The notes under the pieces: model-generated | What the model was told of the DNA's origin: nothing | The model's database searches: none | The model's input: the letters and a program-made list of their open reading frames with translations, nothing else | Made by a program: the position numbers and the translations under genes | Assembly (NCBI RefSeq): GCF_014837175.1 | Contig: NZ_JACYFR010000004.1 | Span: 62,001-126,000 of the forward strand | Length of the DNA stretch: 64,000 nt | Direction of reading: 5' to 3' | DNA from: Cellulomonas sp. JH27-2 | Lineage (GTDB): Bacteria; Actinomycetota; Actinomycetes; Actinomycetales; Cellulomonadaceae | Shown: in pieces, positions 25,464 to 33,757 of the stretch | Layout of the letters: the number at the start of each line of letters is the position of its first letter | Numbering within the stretch: the stretch's first letter is position 1

Positions 25464-26966
25464 GTGACCACCACCCCCTCGTCGTCCGTCCGCGTGCGCT
25501 TCTGCCCGTCCCCGACGGGCCTGCCTCACGTCGGTCTCATCCGCACCGCGCTGTTCAACTGGGCCTACGCCCGGCACACGGGCGGGACCTTCGTGTTCCG
25601 CATCGAGGACACCGACGCGGCGCGTGACTCCGAGGAGAGCTACCAGCAGCTGCTCGACGCGATGCGGTGGCTGGGCCTGGACTGGGACGAGGGCGTCGAG
25701 GTGGGCGGCCCGCACGAGCCGTACCGGCAGTCGCAGCGCTACGACCTGTACGCCGACGTCACGCGTCGGCTGGTCGAGGCGGGGCACGCGTACGAGTCGT
25801 ACTCGACGCCCGAGGAGATCGAGGCACGCCACCGCGCCGCGGGGCGCGACCCCAAGCTCGGCTACGACGGCTTCGACCGCGACCTGTCCGACGAGCAGCG
25901 GCTGACATTCCGCGAGGCGGGCCGCGAGCCGGTCCTGCGGCTGCGGATGCCCGACGAGGACATCACGTTCACCGACCTGGTCCGCGGCGACGTCACGTTC
26001 CGCGCCGGCTCGGTGCCCGACTTCGTCATCGTCCGCGGCAACGGGCACCCGCTGTACACGCTGGTCAACCCCGTGGACGACGCCCTCATGGGCATCACGC
26101 ACGTGCTGCGCGGTGAGGACCTGCTCTCGTCGACCCCACGTCAGGTGGCCCTGTACCGCGCGCTGCTGGACATCGGCGTCGCCACGGTGATGCCGCAGTT
26201 CGGCCACCTGCCCTACGTCATGGGCGAGGGCAACAAGAAGCTGTCCAAGCGCGACCCCCAGGCCGACCTCTTCCAGTACCGCGCCCGCGGTTTCACGGCC
26301 GAGGGCCTCATCAACTACCTGTCGCTGCTGGGGTGGGGCCTGTCCGCGGACCGGGACGTGTTCTCCGTCGAGGAGCTCGTCGCGGCCTTCGACGTCGCGG
26401 ACGTCAACCCGAACCCCGGACGCTTCGACCCGAAGAAGGCCGAGGCGATCAACGCCGCGCACGTGCGCATGCTCGCGGCCGACGACTTCCGCGACCGCCT
26501 GGTCCCGTACCTGCACGCCGCGGGCCTGGTGCCGGCCGACTCGTTCGCGGACCTCGCACCGGCGCACCAGGACCTGCTCACGGCCTCGGCACCGCTGGTG
26601 CAGGAGCGCATGACGTTGCTCGGCGAGGTCGTCGGCATGCTCGGGTTCCTGTTCACGCCCGACGACGAGCTGACGATCGCCGACGACGCGCGCGGCGCGC
26701 TGCGCGACGAGTCGGCGGCGGTGCTCGACGCCGCGACCGCCGTGCTCACCGACCTGCCCGAGTTCACGACGGCCGCGACGCAGGAGGCCCTGCAGGCCGC
26801 GCTCGTCGACGAAGCCGGCCTGGGGATCAAGCCGCGCCTCGCCTTCACGCCGCTGCGCGTGGCGGTGACGGGCCGGCGCGTCTCGCCGCCGCTGTTCGAG
26901 TCGATGGAGCTGCTGGGCCGCGAGTCGACGCTGGCGCGGATCGCCGCGCTGCGCGCGAGCCTGTGA
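25464..26966 (+). CDS. gltX: Glutamyl-tRNA synthetase
   Basis: Encodes 500 aa, a class I aminoacyl-tRNA synthetase. [21 protein letters not shown] carries the HIGH-equivalent motif, and [10 protein letters not shown] is the KMSKS-equivalent loop (KLSKR). The all-helical anticodon-binding region covers about residues 320-500. There is no gatB or glnS partner in the window. TAGGCT sits 6 nt before GTG 25464, so it is probably leaderless. Its stop overlaps the GTG of the following HAD gene (GTGA). Confidence 0.96.
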   Translation: MTTTPSSSVRVRFCPSPTGLPHVGLIRTALFNWAYARHTGGTFVFRIEDTDAARDSEESYQQLLDAMRWLGLDWDEGVEVGGPHEPYRQSQRYDLYADVTRRLVEAGHAYESYSTPEEIEARHRAAGRDPKLGYDGFDRDLSDEQRLTFREAGREPVLRLRMPDEDITFTDLVRGDVTFRAGSVPDFVIVRGNGHPLYTLVNPVDDALMGITHVLRGEDLLSSTPRQVALYRALLDIGVATVMPQFGHLPYVMGEGNKKLSKRDPQADLFQYRARGFTAEGLINYLSLLGWGLSADRDVFSVEELVAAFDVADVNPNPGRFDPKKAEAINAAHVRMLAADDFRDRLVPYLHAAGLVPADSFADLAPAHQDLLTASAPLVQERMTLLGEVVGMLGFLFTPDDELTIADDARGALRDESAAVLDAATAVLTDLPEFTTAATQEALQAALVDEAGLGIKPRLAFTPLRVAVTGRRVSPPLFESMELLGRESTLARIAALRASL

Positions 26967-27724
26967 GCGCTCCGCGCGGCGCTGTGAGCCTTCCGCCCGT
27001 CGACGGGGTCCTGTTCGACATCGACGACACGCTCGTCGCGACGCGCGAGGCGTTCGCGCACGCGTTGTCGCTCGTCGCCCGGCAGTACCTGCCGGACGTG
27101 CCGCCGGAGCGCGCTGACGAGCTCGTCCTCGCCTGGCGCGCGGACGTCAACGACCAGTACGGCGCCTACACGCGCGGTGAGACGACGTATCGGGCGCAGC
27201 GGATGGCTCGCGCGAACGACCTGCACGCCGCCTTCGGAGGGCCCGTCCTCGACGACGACGCGTACGAGGCCTGGGACGCAGTGTTCGACACGGGCTTCCG
27301 CGACGCGTGGGTGGCGCACGACGACGCGTCGGCAGTGGTCGATGAGCTGCTGGCCGCCGGCCTCGTCGTCGGGGCGCTGTCGAACGCAGCCACGGCCTAC
27401 CAGGTCGCCAAGCTGGAGCGCGCCGGCCTGGGGGACCGCGTGCCGATGCTCGTCGGCGTCGACACGCTCGGATTCGGTAAGCCCGACCCACGCGCCTTCG
27501 CCGAGGCCTGCCGCCGACTGGGCACCGAGCCCGCACGCACGGCTTACGTCGGTGACGATGTCGTCCTCGACGCCATCGCCTCACGGGACGCGGGCCTCGT
27601 CGGCATCTGGCTGGATCGCCCGGGCGACCGGCGCATCCCGGTGAGCCACGACCAGGCGGCGGCGGTGCAGGCTCGCATCACGTCCCTCGACGAGCTGCCC
27701 GGGCTGCTGAGGATCAGCGCCTGA
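26963..27724 (+). CDS. HAD-family hydrolase
   Basis: Encodes 253 aa from GTG 26963, which overlaps the gltX stop by 4 nt; GTG 26984 is an alternative. HAD motifs: [12 protein letters not shown] (nucleophile Asp), [14 protein letters not shown] Lys in [27 protein letters not shown] helical cap (about residues 40-110) fits the subclass I phosphatases. It probably dephosphorylates a small metabolite. Translational coupling to gltX suggests constitutive expression. Confidence 0.88.
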   Translation: MSAPRGAVSLPPVDGVLFDIDDTLVATREAFAHALSLVARQYLPDVPPERADELVLAWRADVNDQYGAYTRGETTYRAQRMARANDLHAAFGGPVLDDDAYEAWDAVFDTGFRDAWVAHDDASAVVDELLAAGLVVGALSNAATAYQVAKLERAGLGDRVPMLVGVDTLGFGKPDPRAFAEACRRLGTEPARTAYVGDDVVLDAIASRDAGLVGIWLDRPGDRRIPVSHDQAAAVQARITSLDELPGLLRISA

Positions 27725-28439
27725 ACGCGCGGTAGGCGCGCACCACGTACGGCTGGTCTGCCGCGTCGCCGGCCAGGTCCGGGTGGGTCGCGACCAGCTC
27801 GTCGATCTCGGCCAGCCGTGCCTCGCGCTCGTCGGGCGGCATGGTGAGCAGGAACGACCGGCTCGCAGCCAACGGGCGCAGCGCCGCCGTGGGGATCCGC
27901 TGCACCCAGCGGAACTCGGCCGCCTCGAGCGGACCGAAGTCGTCGCTGAGGACGGGCGAGTCGAAGTGGTCGGCGAGGTCGTCGCCGCGGTGCACGATCC
28001 GCGAGAACTCGGCGACCCACGGCTCCGACTCGTCGCGGATGTTCCACAGGACCGTGAGCTGGCCACCTGGGCGCAGCACGCGGGCCAGCTCGGCCGACGC
28101 AGCGGCCTGGTCGAACCAGTGCCAGGCCTGACCGACCGTGACGGCATCGACCGACACGTCGGGCAGCCCGGTGGCCTCCGCGGTCCCGGCCGTCGCCGGC
28201 ACGCCCGGCAGGGTCCGCTGCAGCTCGGCACGCATCTCGTCGGTCGGCTCGACGGCCAGGACGTGCGGGACCAGCCCGACGAGCGACGCGGTGAGCTTGC
28301 CGGTCCCCGCGGCGAGGTCCAGGACCGTGTGCGCACCCTCCGGCACGGCCCAGCGGACGGCGTCATCCGGGTAGCCGGGCCGCGTTGCGGCGTACACGCC
28401 GACGCCGGCTGCGAAGGAACGCGCGCGCTCGGCGGTCAT
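27714..28439 (-). CDS. Class I SAM-dependent methyltransferase
   Basis: Encodes 241 aa. The SAM site is TVLDLAAGTGKLTASLVG (about residue 40), followed by VLAVEPTDEM, VDAVTVGQAWHWFD and LARVLRPGGQLTVLWN, like the Trm9/Tam-type methyltransferases. The substrate is unknown. ATG 28439 overlaps the stop of the hisN-like gene (ATGA), so it is coupled to it. Its 3' end overlaps the convergent HAD gene by 11 bp. Confidence 0.86.
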   Translation of the reverse strand: MTAERARSFAAGVGVYAATRPGYPDDAVRWAVPEGAHTVLDLAAGTGKLTASLVGLVPHVLAVEPTDEMRAELQRTLPGVPATAGTAEATGLPDVSVDAVTVGQAWHWFDQAAASAELARVLRPGGQLTVLWNIRDESEPWVAEFSRIVHRGDDLADHFDSPVLSDDFGPLEAAEFRWVQRIPTAALRPLAASRSFLLTMPPDEREARLAEIDELVATHPDLAGDAADQPYVVRAYRAFRR

Positions 28440-29227
28440 GCCCGTAGGGCCTCGAGCGCCTGTTCGTGCAACAGGCCGTTCGTCACGAGCGCCGAGCCGC
28501 CGAGCGGTCCGGGCGTCCCGTCGATCGACGTGAACGAGCCGCCGGCCTCGGTGACGATCGGGACCAGCGCCGCCATGTCGTGCAGCTCCAGCTCGGGCTC
28601 GCAGGACACGTCCACGGCGCCCTCGGCGACCAGCACGTGCGACCAGAAGTCGCCGTAGGCGCGGGTCCGCCACACCGACCGGGCCAGATCGAGGAAGCCG
28701 TCGAGCCGGCCGCACTCCTCCCAGCCCGTGAGGCTCGAGTAGGACAACGACGCGTCAGCGAGCCGGTCCACGCGCGAGACCTGCAGCTGCGTCGCGGAGG
28801 CCAGCGACTTCCCCGTCCACGCGCCGGTGCCCTGGGCCGCCCACCAGCGGCGGCCGAGCGCGGGTGCGCTGACGACGCCGACGACGACCTCGTCGCCGTC
28901 CATGAGCGCGATGAGCGTGGCCCACACCGGCACGCCGCGCACGAAGTTCTTGGTGCCGTCGATCGGGTCGACGACCCACCGGCGCGGCCCGAACCCGGTG
29001 TCCGCGCCCTCCTCGCCGTGCACCGCGTCGCGGGAGCGGGCCCGGGACAGCTGGCTGCGGATCAGCTCCTCGGCCGCCTTGTCGGCGTCGGACACCGGCG
29101 TCAGGTCCGGCTTCGTCTCGACCCGCAGGTCCTGGGCCTTGAAGCGGGACATCGTCAGGCCGTCCACCTGGTCGGCCATCACGTGGGCCAGGCGCAGGTC
29201 GTCGTCGTACCCGGAGCGCAGGTTCAT
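28436..29227 (-). CDS. hisN: Histidinol-phosphatase, inositol monophosphatase family
   Basis: Encodes 263 aa. Metal-binding IMPase motifs: HGEEGADTG, WVVDPIDGTKNFVRGVPVWAT (DPIDGT) and, near the end, the ELHDMAALVPIVTEAGG stretch. The FVRGVPVW variant is typical of actinobacterial HisN, which removes phosphate from L-histidinol phosphate. The window order with rsgA and aroA upstream is common in Actinobacteria. TAGGTT lies 7 nt before ATG 29227, so it may have a leaderless promoter of its own 20 bp after rsgA. Confidence 0.87.
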   Translation of the reverse strand: MNLRSGYDDDLRLAHVMADQVDGLTMSRFKAQDLRVETKPDLTPVSDADKAAEELIRSQLSRARSRDAVHGEEGADTGFGPRRWVVDPIDGTKNFVRGVPVWATLIALMDGDEVVVGVVSAPALGRRWWAAQGTGAWTGKSLASATQLQVSRVDRLADASLSYSSLTGWEECGRLDGFLDLARSVWRTRAYGDFWSHVLVAEGAVDVSCEPELELHDMAALVPIVTEAGGSFTSIDGTPGPLGGSALVTNGLLHEQALEALRA

Positions 29228-29247
29228 GGCGCTCAACCTAGCGGGAG

Positions 29248-30306
29248 TCAGGTCCGGTCGTCGGCCGTGCCCAGGCGGCTGGCCAGCAGGCGGCGGAACG
29301 ACTCGACGCGCGCGGCGCGGGCAGCGCGGACCTCGTCGTCGGGCGCCGTGGCGACCCACTCGTCCAGCTCGCAGTCCGGGGCGTCGTCGGCATGCGTGCA
29401 GCCGCGCGGGCACTCGTCGGCCACGTCGGCCAGGTCCCCGAACGCCCCCAGCAGGTGCTGTGGGTCGACGTGCGCGAGCCCGAAGCTGCGCACGCCCGGG
29501 GTGTCGATGACCCAGGTGGGGGCGTCGGTGGACGGGACGCGCAGGGCGACGGCCGACGTCGACGTGTGCCGGCCGCGGCCCGTGACGTCGTTGACGACGC
29601 CGGTGGCCCGGGATGCGTCTGGGACCAGCGCGTTGACGAGCGTGGACTTGCCGACGCCCGAGTGCCCGACGAGCACGGACATGCGCCCGTCGAGCGCCTC
29701 CCGCAGGTCGGACAGGCCGTGGATGACGCGTTCGTCGCGCGGGCCTGACGTCTGCGTCACCACCACCCGCACGCCGATCGGGGCGTACATCGCGACGAGC
29801 TCGGCAGGGTCGGCGAGGTCGGCCTTGGTGAGCGCGAGCAGCACGTCCATGCGGGCGTCATAGGCCGCGGCGACACAGCGGTCGATCATGCGCGTGCGGG
29901 GTTCCGGGTCGGCCAGGGCCGTCACGACCACCAGCTGGTCGGCGTTGGCGACGATGATGCGCTCGATGGGGTCGGTGTCGTCGGCCGTGCGGCGCAGGAC
30001 CGTGCGCCGGTCGGTGATGCGCACGATGCGGGCCAGGCTGCCCTCGTCGCCCGACGAGTCGCCGACCAGGTCCACGCGGTCGCCCGGGACCACCCGGTTG
30101 CGGCCCAGCTCGCGCGCCTTCATGGCGACCGTGCGCCGCTCGTCGGGACCGCCCGGGTCGACCAGGACCGTGTACCGGCCGCGGTCCACGCCCGTGACCA
30201 GCGCGGACACGGCGTCGGCATGCTCGGGGCGCTGCTTGGTACGGGGACGGCTGCCACGGCCCGGACGGACCCGGACGTCGCGCTCGTCGTACTGCCGCTG
30301 CGCCAT
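29248..30306 (-). CDS. rsgA: Small ribosomal subunit biogenesis GTPase RsgA
   Basis: Encodes 352 aa. The order is an OB-fold domain (about 30-100), the circularly permuted GTPase with G4 LTKADL before G1 GHSGVGKST and G3 DTPG, and a C-terminal zinc knuckle (DECPRGCTH...DC). RsgA checks late maturation of the 30S decoding centre and hydrolyses GTP on binding. The Arg-rich N-terminus is usual for this family. The ATG lies 13 bp after the aroA stop, so the two are cotranscribed. Confidence 0.95.
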   Translation of the reverse strand: MAQRQYDERDVRVRPGRGSRPRTKQRPEHADAVSALVTGVDRGRYTVLVDPGGPDERRTVAMKARELGRNRVVPGDRVDLVGDSSGDEGSLARIVRITDRRTVLRRTADDTDPIERIIVANADQLVVVTALADPEPRTRMIDRCVAAAYDARMDVLLALTKADLADPAELVAMYAPIGVRVVVTQTSGPRDERVIHGLSDLREALDGRMSVLVGHSGVGKSTLVNALVPDASRATGVVNDVTGRGRHTSTSAVALRVPSTDAPTWVIDTPGVRSFGLAHVDPQHLLGAFGDLADVADECPRGCTHADDAPDCELDEWVATAPDDEVRAARAARVESFRRLLASRLGTADDRT

Positions 30307-30319
30307 CAGATCGCCGCCA

Positions 30320-31603
30320 TCAGCGCGCGCCGAGCATCCCGGTCCACAGCCCGACGAAGTCGGGGATCGTCTTGGCCGTCGTCGCGACGTCCTCGACCTC
30401 GACGCCGGGGACGCGCAGGCCGATCAGCGCGCCGGCCGTCGCCATGCGGTGGTCGGCGTACGTCCGCCACACCCCGGCGTGCAGCGGGCGCGGCGTGATG
30501 ACCAGGCCGTCCGACGTCTGCTCCGCCTGGCCGCCCAGGCGTGTGATCTCGGCCGCCAGCGCCGCCAGCCGGTCCGTCTCGTGACCGCGCAGGTGCGCGA
30601 TGCCGCGCAACCGGGTGGGGGAGTCGGCGAGCACCGCGAGCGCGGCGATCGTCGGCGCGATCTCTCCCGCGGCGTGCAGGTCCAGGTCGACGCCGTGGAT
30701 CGCGCCCGTCCCCGTCACCGACAGGCGGTCGCCGTCCAGGGACGTGCGCGCGCCCATCCGCTCCAGGAAGCCGGGCAGCAGGCCACCGGGCTGAGTGGTG
30801 CTCGACGGCCAGCCAGGGACGGTGACGGTTCCACCCGCGACCATCGCGGCGCACAGGAAGGGTGCGGCGTTGGACAGGTCGGGCTCGACGCGCACGTCAC
30901 GGCCCGTGATCGCCCCCGGTGCCACCTCCCAGATGGCGGGACGCGAGTCGTCGACCCGCACACCGGCTGCCCGCAGCACCTCTACGGTCATCTCGATGTG
31001 CGGCAGGCTCGGCAGGGTGGGACCGGTGTGGCGCACGACGAGGCCGCGCTCGAACCGAGCGCCCGCGAGCAGCAGGCCAGAGACGAACTGGCTCGACGCG
31101 GAGGCGTCGACGTCCACGTGCCCGCCCTCGACCGAGCCGGTGCCGTGGACCGTGAACGGCAGCCGACCGGTGTCGCCCTCCTCGTCGACGCGCACGCCGA
31201 GCGCCTGCAGCGCGCGGATCACCGGTCCCATGGGCCGTGCGAGCGCCTCGACGTCGCCCTTGAAGTGCACCGGGCCGTCGGCGAGCGCGGCGACCGCGGG
31301 CAGGAACCGCATCACCGTGCCGGCGAGCCCGCAGTCGATCGTCACCGACCCGCGCAGCCGCCCGGGCGTCACGGCCCAGTCGGTGCCGCGGTCCACCTGG
31401 ACGCCCAGCGTCTCGAGCGCCGCCGCCATGAGGTGGGTGTCGCGCGACGCGAGCACGCTGCACAGCAGGCTGGGGGAGTCCGCGATCGCGGCGAGCACCA
31501 GGTAGCGGTTGCTCAGGGACTTGGAGCCGGGCACGTCGACGACGGCGTCCAGCGGCTCCGGTGCGAGAGGGGCCGGCCAGAGCGGGGCGGTCGCGGTCGT
31601 CAT
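30320..31603 (-). CDS. aroA: 3-phosphoshikimate 1-carboxyvinyltransferase (EPSP synthase)
   Basis: Encodes 427 aa. The sixth step of the shikimate pathway joins shikimate-3-phosphate and PEP. Family motifs are VPGSKSLSNRYLVLAA at the N-terminus, GLAGTVMRFLPAVAAL, SSQFVSGLLLAGA, and the C-terminal LRGHETDRLAAL and YADHRMATAGALIG. TAACCT lies 7 nt upstream of the ATG, which suggests a leaderless start. It leads the aroA-rsgA-hisN-methyltransferase run on the minus strand. Confidence 0.96.
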   Translation of the reverse strand: MTTATAPLWPAPLAPEPLDAVVDVPGSKSLSNRYLVLAAIADSPSLLCSVLASRDTHLMAAALETLGVQVDRGTDWAVTPGRLRGSVTIDCGLAGTVMRFLPAVAALADGPVHFKGDVEALARPMGPVIRALQALGVRVDEEGDTGRLPFTVHGTGSVEGGHVDVDASASSQFVSGLLLAGARFERGLVVRHTGPTLPSLPHIEMTVEVLRAAGVRVDDSRPAIWEVAPGAITGRDVRVEPDLSNAAPFLCAAMVAGGTVTVPGWPSSTTQPGGLLPGFLERMGARTSLDGDRLSVTGTGAIHGVDLDLHAAGEIAPTIAALAVLADSPTRLRGIAHLRGHETDRLAALAAEITRLGGQAEQTSDGLVITPRPLHAGVWRTYADHRMATAGALIGLRVPGVEVEDVATTAKTIPDFVGLWTGMLGAR

Positions 31604-31681
31604 GGCACCCAGGTTAGTGGCCCGTGCGCTGGTGGCGGCCGGGTGCCCGGGGTGCGGACCGGGTCAGCCGGCAACGTCGGC

Positions 31682-32161
31682 TCAGTCGTCGGTCGTCGGC
31701 TTGTGCCGGTCCCACGCGTCGTGCATCCGCCAGGAGACGCCGGGACGGCCCTCGCGGTCGATGCCGACGAGGATGGCGCCGCCGGTGAAGGCCAGCGCGC
31801 GGACGAACCGCTCGCGCCGCCCCTTGGCCAGCACCTTGTCGCGGCCGTCCGCCTCCTTGTCGGGCAGGTTCACCACGACGAGCGGCGCCGTCAGGACGGC
31901 CAGCGCGAGGGCGGCCGTGCGCGGCGCGCGGCCCGCCGCGAGCAGCGCGCCCGCGCCGGCGATCGCCACACCGTGGGCCTGCACCGCGCTCGTCAGCTGA
32001 CGGTCGGACAGGGTGGGCAGCTCGACGCCGGTCCGGCGCTGGATCATGGCGAGCGCGCCGCGGACGTCGGCGGTGTGAGCGGCGGGATGACGCACCACGT
32101 CGAGCCCTTCGGCGACGAACCAGCTCGCGAACAGCGGGCGGGCGAGGCGGCGCAGCAGCAC
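31682..32161 (-). CDS. DoxX-family membrane protein
   Basis: Encodes 159 aa from GTG 32161, preceded by GAAGGAG. Hydrophobic helices lie near residues 8-22, 60-78, 82-100 and 122-138. The pattern LFASWFVAEGLDVVRHP at the start and a conserved helix near ALAFTGGAILVGID resemble DoxX/SURF4-like proteins. Actinobacterial DoxX proteins are linked to membrane redox and thiol stress, which is suggestive given the divergent SigR-RsrA pair. Its own promoter may be TAGCGT near 32226-32231. Confidence 0.75.
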   Translation of the reverse strand: MLLRRLARPLFASWFVAEGLDVVRHPAAHTADVRGALAMIQRRTGVELPTLSDRQLTSAVQAHGVAIAGAGALLAAGRAPRTAALALAVLTAPLVVVNLPDKEADGRDKVLAKGRRERFVRALAFTGGAILVGIDREGRPGVSWRMHDAWDRHKPTTDD

Positions 32162-32278
32162 GGCAGATCTCCTTCGTCTCGGCCGGGCGGGCTGGTCGGT
32201 GCCCGGCCGTGGTCCTGGCAGCCACGCTAGTCGGCGGCGGCGCGGGACGCGACGGGGGAGGGCCGCGCGACGGGTGTC

Positions 32279-32305
32279 GGGAATGTCGTCGGCGCGCCGA
32301 CGGTT
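32279..32305 (+). promoter_or_regulatory. SigR-type promoter upstream of sigR
   Basis: GGGAAT (32279-32284), an 18-bp spacer and GTT (32303-32305) match the known SigR/SigH consensus GGAAT-N18-GTT. The spacer holds a perfect 16-bp palindrome, CGTCGGCGCGCCGACG (32287-32302). Transcription would start just before an in-frame ATG at 32315. The promoter lies about 180 bp before the normal sigR start and implies autoregulation. Confidence 0.72.
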
Positions 32306-32485
32306 GTGCCCCACATGCCGTGCGCCTCACCCCCACGTCCCGCAGCGACACGTCCGACGACGACGTTGCCCACCCAGTTGCCCACCCAGACGACTGCGCA
32401 GGACTTCACCCCCTGGCAGCCTGCTGAGCCCACGGCCCGGACGCTGGCCAGTGGAGCCGCCGTTTCCGGCATAGGCTCGTGGCCA

Positions 32486-33124
32486 ATGAGCGAGGACATC
32501 GACGGGGACACGAACCGGGCCCCGGAATCCGAGGACGAGGCGGCGCGCAACGCGCGCTTCGAGGCTGACGCGCTGGTCTACCTGGACCAGCTGTACGGCG
32601 CTGCCCTGCGGATGACGCGCAACCCGGCCGACGCCGAGGACCTGGTGCAGGAGACCTTCACCAAGGCGTTCGCGGCGTTCCACCAGTACCGCCCGGGCAC
32701 CAACCTCAAGGCGTGGCTGTACCGCATCCTCACCAACACGTACATCAACTCCTACCGCAAGAAGCAGCGCGAGCCCCAGCAGTCGCACGCGGAGGAGATC
32801 GAGGACTGGCAGCTGGCCCGCGCGGAGTCGCACACGTCGTCGGGCCTGCGCTCGGCCGAGGCCGAGGCGCTCGACCACCTGCCCGACTCCGACGTGAAGG
32901 ACGCGCTGCAGCGCATCCCCGAGGAGTTCCGCATCGCCGTGTACCTGGCGGACGTCGAGGGCTTCGCGTACAAGGAGATCGCCGAGATCATGGGGACGCC
33001 CATCGGGACCGTGATGTCGCGGTTGCACCGAGGCCGGGGCCAGCTGCGCGAGATGCTGGCCGACTACGCGCGGGAGCGCGGCCTCGTCGCCGCGGCACCC
33101 GCCGGCACGGAGGACGCACGATGA
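32486..33124 (+). CDS. sigR: SigR/SigH-type ECF sigma factor
   Basis: Encodes 212 aa from ATG 32486. Region 2 is [20 protein letters not shown] through the -10 recognition [19 protein letters not shown]. Region 4 is [20 protein letters not shown] with the helix-turn-helix [20 protein letters not shown]. These are hallmarks of the SigR/SigH group that answers disulfide stress. The gene overlaps rsrA by 4 nt. A housekeeping-like TAGGCT lies at 32472-32477, and a SigR-type promoter farther upstream. The frame stays open upstream to ATG 32315, allowing a form with 57 extra residues. Confidence 0.92.
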   Translation: MSEDIDGDTNRAPESEDEAARNARFEADALVYLDQLYGAALRMTRNPADAEDLVQETFTKAFAAFHQYRPGTNLKAWLYRILTNTYINSYRKKQREPQQSHAEEIEDWQLARAESHTSSGLRSAEAEALDHLPDSDVKDALQRIPEEFRIAVYLADVEGFAYKEIAEIMGTPIGTVMSRLHRGRGQLREMLADYARERGLVAAAPAGTEDAR

Positions 33125-33426
33125 GCGAGTGGACGGAACCGCCTGCCAAGGCGGTTGGCGACTGCGGCTGCGACGAGGCGGTCAACGAGCTGTGGGCCTA
33201 CCTCGACGCGGAGCTGGAGCAGCACGACGCCGAGCGCGTGCGTGCGCACCTGGCGGGCTGTCACGGCTGCCTCGAGGAGCACGACGTCGAGCTCGTGGTG
33301 AAGAAGCTGGTGCAGCGCTGCTACGCGACCGCGGACCTGGCGCCCGACGAGCTCCGCGCCAAGGTGCGCGCGAGCCTCACGGTCACGGTGCGGACGACGA
33401 TCGTCGAGAGCGCGTCCGACAACTGA
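33121..33426 (+). CDS. rsrA: Zinc-binding redox-sensing anti-sigma factor, RsrA type
   Basis: Encodes 101 aa. The ZAS motif HxxxCxxC is present as HLAGCHGC near residue 41, with further Cys in GDCGCDEA (residues 15-17) and RCYATAD. In RsrA the zinc is held by a His and three Cys; oxidation forms a disulfide, releases zinc and frees SigR. The ATG overlaps the sigR stop (ATGA), giving coupled, near-stoichiometric synthesis. A strong terminator follows. Confidence 0.93.
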   Translation: MSEWTEPPAKAVGDCGCDEAVNELWAYLDAELEQHDAERVRAHLAGCHGCLEEHDVELVVKKLVQRCYATADLAPDELRAKVRASLTVTVRTTIVESASDN

Positions 33427-33448
33427 CGTCGGAGGACCCCGAGCACGA

Positions 33449-33487
33449 CGAAGGCCCCGGTGCGCTGCTGCGCTGCCGGGGCCTTCG
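33449..33487. terminator. Terminator between rsrA and bL37
   Basis: Perfect 12-bp arms CGAAGGCCCCGG (33449-33460) and CCGGGGCCTTCG (33476-33487) close a 15-nt loop, 22 nt after the rsrA stop and 39 nt after the convergent bL37 stop. It can serve both genes. Confidence 0.82.
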
Positions 33488-33526
33488 TCAGTTCGCGGAC
33501 GGCCGCGCCCAGTGACTGATCGGTGA

Positions 33527-33601
33527 TCAGGCGTTGGGACGCTTGCCGTGGTTCGCGGCGCTCCCGGCACGGGAGCGGCGCTTGCGGCCACGCTTGCTCA
33601 T
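33527..33601 (-). CDS. Ribosomal protein bL37 (24-residue large-subunit protein)
   Basis: A 25-codon minus-strand frame starts at ATG 33601 behind AAGGAGATCCC and encodes a very basic 24-residue peptide. It begins MSKRGRKRRSRAG and ends NHGKRPNA. This matches the small actinobacterial 50S protein bL37 described in mycobacterial ribosome structures. Linkage to sigR-rsrA is also typical. It is too short for most gene finders but has one of the clearest ribosome sites in the region. Confidence 0.85.
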   Translation of the reverse strand: MSKRGRKRRSRAGSAANHGKRPNA

Positions 33602-33649
33602 GGGATCTCCTTCGGGTTGCGCCTCTACCGGCGGCCGGCAGGAGGCGAG

Positions 33650-33675
33650 GTGCACGTCGGTTGCACGACGTGCAC
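33650..33675. promoter_or_regulatory. Inverted repeat in the bL37-pilT divergent region
   Basis: Perfect 9-bp arms GTGCACGTC (33650-33658) and GACGTGCAC (33667-33675) flank 8 bp, midway between the divergent bL37 and pilT genes. A second perfect palindrome, CCGATGCATCGG (33744-33755), ends 2 bp before the pilT GTG. Either could be an operator; no regulator is known. Confidence 0.45.
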
Positions 33676-33757
33676 GACGACCATCAAGTCTCCCACACGG
33701 GGGCGGTCGGGACGCAATCGGCTCAAGTCGACCGTCTCGCGGGCCGATGCATCGGAC

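Noticed and set aside
25464..26966. Glutamyl-Q tRNA(Asp) synthetase or other short paralogue
   Set aside because: The 500-residue length with a full anticodon-binding domain and KLSKR loop fits a full GltX.
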